DNA of 8,102 bases from Rhodospirillales bacterium. Its GTDB lineage: Bacteria; Pseudomonadota; Alphaproteobacteria; Reyranellales; Reyranellaceae. Both the position numbers and the translations under genes were made by a program. The stretch is taken from assembly GCA_013205335.1 (NCBI GenBank), contig JABMNB010000434.1, positions 1-8,102 on the forward strand. Direction: 5' to 3'. A model generated the notes under the pieces. That model was not told where the DNA came from, did no database searches, and saw only the letters and a program-made list of their open reading frames with translations. Below are positions 6,065-8,102 of this stretch, in pieces; positions within the stretch are counted from its first letter, which is position 1, and every line of letters begins with the position of its first letter.

Positions 6065-6070
6065 AGTATA
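6065..6070 (-). promoter_or_regulatory. Possible -10 box ahead of the Trm112-family gene
   Basis: The minus strand reads GTGCTATACTTCG in the 77-bp gap between the LON-like gene and the Trm112-family gene. TATACT matches the sigma-70 -10 consensus at five of six positions and stands out in very GC-rich sequence, about 35 bp before the ATG. No TTGACA-like -35 is present at 16-18 bp (CCCGGC occupies that place), so this is a weak internal promoter candidate at best. Confidence 0.25.
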
Positions 6071-6107
6071 GCACGCCGCAGCCCGAGGCCGGGTGTGCCT
6101 CCTGGAG

Positions 6108-6812
6108 TCAGTTCGTACGGCCCGGGGGCGTGTCCGAGGGGTCGCCGAAGGCGTTCATTTCGAGGAAGGCGACGAGAAGCTTCGCACGTGCGGTGCTGTC
6201 GGCCGCTTCCAGCAGGGCCTGCTTCTCGGAGGGGCCGAGGGGCAGGACCATCGACAGCGACGTCACGAGGTTGGCGTCGGCCGCCTGGTTCACCGCATCC
6301 CAGTCGGTCGAGAGCTTGCGGCCCCGGAAGAAAGCGGCGAGAGCCGCCATCAGCCGCTCCCGGTCGAGCTCCACGATGTCTTCGGCATGGTCGAGATCGG
6401 CGCGATAAGGCGAGAAGACCGAAGAGACGCGGCGGTAGCCACCCTGCGCGGGATCGAGCTCGCGCACGATGTCGAAGCGGCAGACGCCGCTCAGCACCAG
6501 CATCAGCCGCCCGTCCTCGGTCTCGTTGAAGTTGGTGATGCGCCCGGCGCAGCCCACCCGGTGCACCTTGGGGCGGCCGTCGTCCGCCGGCATGCCGTCG
6601 CCGGCGAAGCCGCCGGGCTGCACCGGCTGCACCATGCCGATCATGCGCGAACCGGCGAGCGCGTCGGAGATCATGGCGAGGTAGCGCGGCTCGAAGATGT
6701 TGAGCGGCAGCTTGCCGCCGGGCAGCAGCAGCACGCCCGACAGCGGGAAGATCGGCAGCGTCTCGGGAAGCTGCTCGAAGCTCGGCTCGAACGGATTGCG
6801 CCCGGGGCTCAT
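6108..6812 (-). CDS. LON peptidase N-terminal (substrate-binding) domain protein
   Basis: This 234-residue protein consists of the LON N-terminal domain alone. The conserved opening is IFPLSGVLLLPGG (21-33) followed by LPLNIFEPRYLAM (35-47). Later come VGCAGRITNF and the LVLSGVCRFDIV strand, then a helical C-terminal half (about 135-225) with a LPLGPSEKQALLEA segment. It has neither the AAA+ ATPase nor the Ser-Lys protease domain of Lon, and its length suits the free-standing family, so it is complete and not a truncated lon. Such proteins are presumed to bind substrates or act as adaptors; no reaction is known. ATG at 6812 is the only start in its open frame (an in-frame TGA lies about 40 bp upstream) but it lacks a ribosome binding site. 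It lies 48 bp downstream of the CnoX-like gene, supporting a shared role in protein quality control. Confidence 0.92.
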   Translation of the reverse strand: MSPGRNPFEPSFEQLPETLPIFPLSGVLLLPGGKLPLNIFEPRYLAMISDALAGSRMIGMVQPVQPGGFAGDGMPADDGRPKVHRVGCAGRITNFNETEDGRLMLVLSGVCRFDIVRELDPAQGGYRRVSSVFSPYRADLDHAEDIVELDRERLMAALAAFFRGRKLSTDWDAVNQAADANLVTSLSMVLPLGPSEKQALLEAADSTARAKLLVAFLEMNAFGDPSDTPPGRTN

Positions 6813-6850
6813 CGACGAGGGCGCGCGGTCACTCTTAGGAGGGCGCTCAT
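6809..6850 (-). CDS. Possible 13-codon leader ORF before the LON-like gene
   Basis: An ATG at 6850-6848 opens a 13-codon frame (MSALLRVTARPRR) whose TGA at 6811-6809 overlaps the ATG of the LON-like gene as ATGA. It fills the gap after the thioredoxin gene stop. The real gene has no visible ribosome binding site, so coupling to a short upstream frame would explain how it starts. The short frame itself also has no strong ribosome binding site (GAGCGAC is nearest), and an ORF this short can arise by chance. Confidence 0.2.
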   Translation of the reverse strand: MSALLRVTARPRR

Positions 6851-6860
6851 ATCAGGTCGC

Positions 6861-7793
6861 TCACGAGAACAGGATCGTCGACAGGCGCTTGCGACCGTCG
6901 ACCGAGATCGGATCCGTGAAGCCCAATGCCTCGAAGAACTTCAGGAGCTGCTGGCGGGCGGCGGCCTCGTTCCAGTTGCGGTCGGCCTTGATCATCGCAA
7001 GGAGCTCGTCGACCGCTTCCTGCTTCTGGTTGCCGGCCCAATAGGCCATCGCGAGGTCGAGGCGGGCCTGGAAGTCCTTCGGGTCCGCCTCGGCCCTGGC
7101 CTTGAGGTCGGCGACCGGGCCCGCATCCTTGGCTTTTTCGGCGAGGTCGATGGCGGCCTGGGCGGCCACGACGTCGGCGCCGGTGCGCTCCTTGGCCGGA
7201 ATCTGTTCGATAAGTTCCTTTGCCTGCTCGACGTCGCCGATCGAGACCTGGTAGCGGGCGAGGCTGGCCAGGGCGACGACGTTGGTCGGCTCGAGGCCCA
7301 GGATTTCGCTGTAGAGCTGCGCCGCGGTGTCCATGTCGTTCTGTGCGACCGCGGCCTTTGCCTGCTCGAGCAGTTCGGCCAGCTCCGCGGCGGCCGGATC
7401 GCCCGTGGCGCCGCCGGAGGCCTGAATGAGGCGGGCGACGAATTCCTTGATCTGGCTCTCGGGGACAGCGCCCATGAAACCGTCGACCGGGCGGCCGCCG
7501 AAGAAGGCGTAGACTGCCGGGATCGACTGGATGCGCAGCTGCTGGGCCAGCATCTGGTTCTTGTCGATGTCGATCTTGACCAGCCGAACCGCGCCCTTGG
7601 CCTCCTTGACGACCTTCTCGATCATCGGCTGGAGCGTCTTGCACGGCCCGCACCACGGCGCCCAGAAATCGACGATCACGGGGATCGTGCGCGAGACCTC
7701 GAGCACGTCCTTGGCGAACTTCGTCTGGTCGCTGTCCTTGATCAGGTCGGCGGGGGCAGCCTGCGGCGCGGCGCCCTGCAGCATCGTTTCCAT
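6861..7793 (-). CDS. cnoX: Thioredoxin-domain co-chaperone, CnoX/YbbN type
   Basis: This 310-residue protein has an N-terminal thioredoxin domain (about 17-125) and a C-terminal helical region (about 135-310) with TPR-like repeats, the layout of CnoX/YbbN, a cytoplasmic holdase linked to GroEL and DnaK. The redox motif is FWAPWCGPCK (43-52), with the buried Asp at D42 and the cis-Pro in SIPAVYAFF at P92. The active CGPC contrasts with E. coli CnoX, which lacks the first cysteine, and resembles the Caulobacter form that combines holdase and thiol-reductase activity. The helical part shows pairs such as AAQLYSEILGLEPTNVVALASLARYQV and ARLDLAMAYWAGNQKQEA. ATG at 7793 is chosen because GAGGA precedes it at suitable spacing; the frame extends 20 codons further upstream without a family match. 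It is the first gene of the likely five-gene operon. A plain trxA annotation is the alternative; the length argues against it. Confidence 0.92.
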   Translation of the reverse strand: METMLQGAAPQAAPADLIKDSDQTKFAKDVLEVSRTIPVIVDFWAPWCGPCKTLQPMIEKVVKEAKGAVRLVKIDIDKNQMLAQQLRIQSIPAVYAFFGGRPVDGFMGAVPESQIKEFVARLIQASGGATGDPAAAELAELLEQAKAAVAQNDMDTAAQLYSEILGLEPTNVVALASLARYQVSIGDVEQAKELIEQIPAKERTGADVVAAQAAIDLAEKAKDAGPVADLKARAEADPKDFQARLDLAMAYWAGNQKQEAVDELLAMIKADRNWNEAAARQQLLKFFEALGFTDPISVDGRKRLSTILFS

Positions 7794-7884
7794 AGGTCCT
7801 CGAGCGATATTGGGGTTCGCCTGCAATGTGGCGTCGGCCCCCCGGGGAAGCAAGGGGCCAGTCGGAACCGGAATTTTTCCGGTT
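7794..7884 (-). promoter_or_regulatory. Leader and likely promoter region of the CnoX-led operon
   Basis: These 91 bp separate the DUF962 gene stop from the CnoX-like start and are the only sizeable gap upstream of the five-gene run. They hold the GAGGA ribosome binding site near 7800 and a GC inverted repeat, GGCCCC (7836-7841) with GGGGCC (7854-7859). No convincing -35/-10 pair is visible, so the promoter could equally lie further upstream, within or before the DUF962 gene. Confidence 0.3.
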
Positions 7885-7886
7885 TC
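7864..7886. repeat. Inverted repeat at the end of the DUF962 gene
   Basis: AACCGGAA (7866-7873) and TTCCGGTT (7877-7884) form a perfect 8-bp stem with a 3-nt TTT loop, extendable by a G-T and a G-C pair into the DUF962 stop codon (7885-7887). It sits where a transcript end would be expected. The minus strand shows no T-tract after the hairpin, so intrinsic termination is doubtful. Confidence 0.5.
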
Positions 7887-8102
7887 AGGGCGCGCGGACC
7901 TGATGTTTCATCAATTCGTCACCCAACCGCCCGGTGAGGAAAAGGCCGCACATCCTGTAGTCGCTGATCAGCGACCAGAACGGGGCCTCGAAGGTCGCCG
8001 GGCGATTCTTCTCGATGAAGAAATGGCCGTACCAGGCCGGCCCGTAACCGAACAGGGGGACGCCCAGCAGCCACCACCAGTTCTGCGAGGCGACTGCCCA
8101 GC
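7885..8102 (-). CDS. DUF962/Mpo1-like protein, C-terminal part
   Basis: The last 71 codons and stop of a minus-strand gene are present; the start lies beyond the window. The peptide opens with an aromatic membrane segment (WWWLLGVPLFGYGPAWYGHF, residues 8-27) and continues with the family hallmark FFIEKNRPATFEAPFWSLIS (27-46), then DYRM and LTGRL. This pattern identifies the DUF962/Mpo1-like family of small integral membrane proteins. Yeast Mpo1 is an iron-dependent dioxygenase of fatty-acid alpha-oxidation; bacterial members are uncharacterised, so that activity should not be assumed. About half of a typical bacterial member is seen. It reads in the same direction as the CnoX-led genes, 91 bp upstream of them, and could share their transcript. 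Confidence 0.85.
   Translation of the reverse strand, partial: WAVASQNWWWLLGVPLFGYGPAWYGHFFIEKNRPATFEAPFWSLISDYRMCGLFLTGRLGDELMKHQVRAP

Noticed and set aside
6108..6812. LON-like gene as a truncated lon protease
   Set aside because: The length, intact domain and clean ends match the free-standing LON substrate-binding-domain family. No ATPase or protease remnants are seen nearby.
7794..7853. Upstream extension of the CnoX-like gene to an ATG at 7853
   Set aside because: The extra 20 residues do not resemble a thioredoxin N-terminus, and a good ribosome binding site stands before the ATG at 7793.
6093..7937. Long plus-strand open frame of 614 codons opposite the LON-like and CnoX genes
   Set aside because: It spans two well-supported minus-strand genes, has no recognisable domain, and its composition is typical of antisense frames at high GC.

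Overview
The window is GC-rich, tightly packed bacterial DNA, most consistent with an alphaproteobacterium (Rhodospirillales/Hyphomicrobiales type). The taxonomic guess rests on base composition, on the run thioredoxin/CnoX - LON-like - Trm112-like - DUF971, and on CCTCTCCCCC-type palindromes between genes. It is inference, because no rRNA or other strict marker is present. Nine protein genes are supported, eight on the minus strand and one on the plus strand. I saw no tRNA, rRNA, CRISPR array, transposase or integrase.

Region 1 (1-2339) is a divergent pair. An MFS transporter of the anion:cation symporter type (minus) and a zinc-dependent succinylglutamate desuccinylase/aspartoacylase-like deacylase (plus) are separated by 55 bp. 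The simplest reading is uptake of an N-acylated or carboxylated compound followed by hydrolysis, but the substrate is unknown. The deacylase overlaps the gene that follows it tail to tail by 32 bp.

Region 2 (2308-3894) is murJ (minus), the lipid II flippase of peptidoglycan synthesis. All the arginine and aspartate positions I checked against the E. coli protein are kept. It starts with GTG, and one arm of a strong palindrome overlaps its most likely ribosome binding site.

Region 3 (3895-4143) is the only long non-coding stretch. It holds two near-identical GC-rich hairpins (a repetitive intergenic palindrome pair), then a less GC-rich stretch. After that come two further plus-strand hairpins, the last a textbook rho-independent terminator ending in TTTTCTTTT. 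No plus-strand protein gene precedes this terminator, so a small plus-strand RNA is possible.

Region 4 (4144-7793, all minus, transcribed from right to left) looks like an operon: thioredoxin with TPR-like tail (CnoX/YbbN type), LON substrate-binding-domain protein, Trm112-family protein, DUF971 protein and a PhzS-like FAD monooxygenase. Gaps are 48 bp, 77 bp, a 4-bp ATGA overlap and 10 bp. The first genes suggest proteostasis and redox folding. The monooxygenase at the end is an unexpected metabolic partner.

Region 5 (7885-8102) is the C-terminal end of a DUF962/Mpo1-like membrane protein cut by the window edge.

Nothing in the window is clearly a new multi-gene system. The most interesting item is the untranslated structured region at about 4040-4136.
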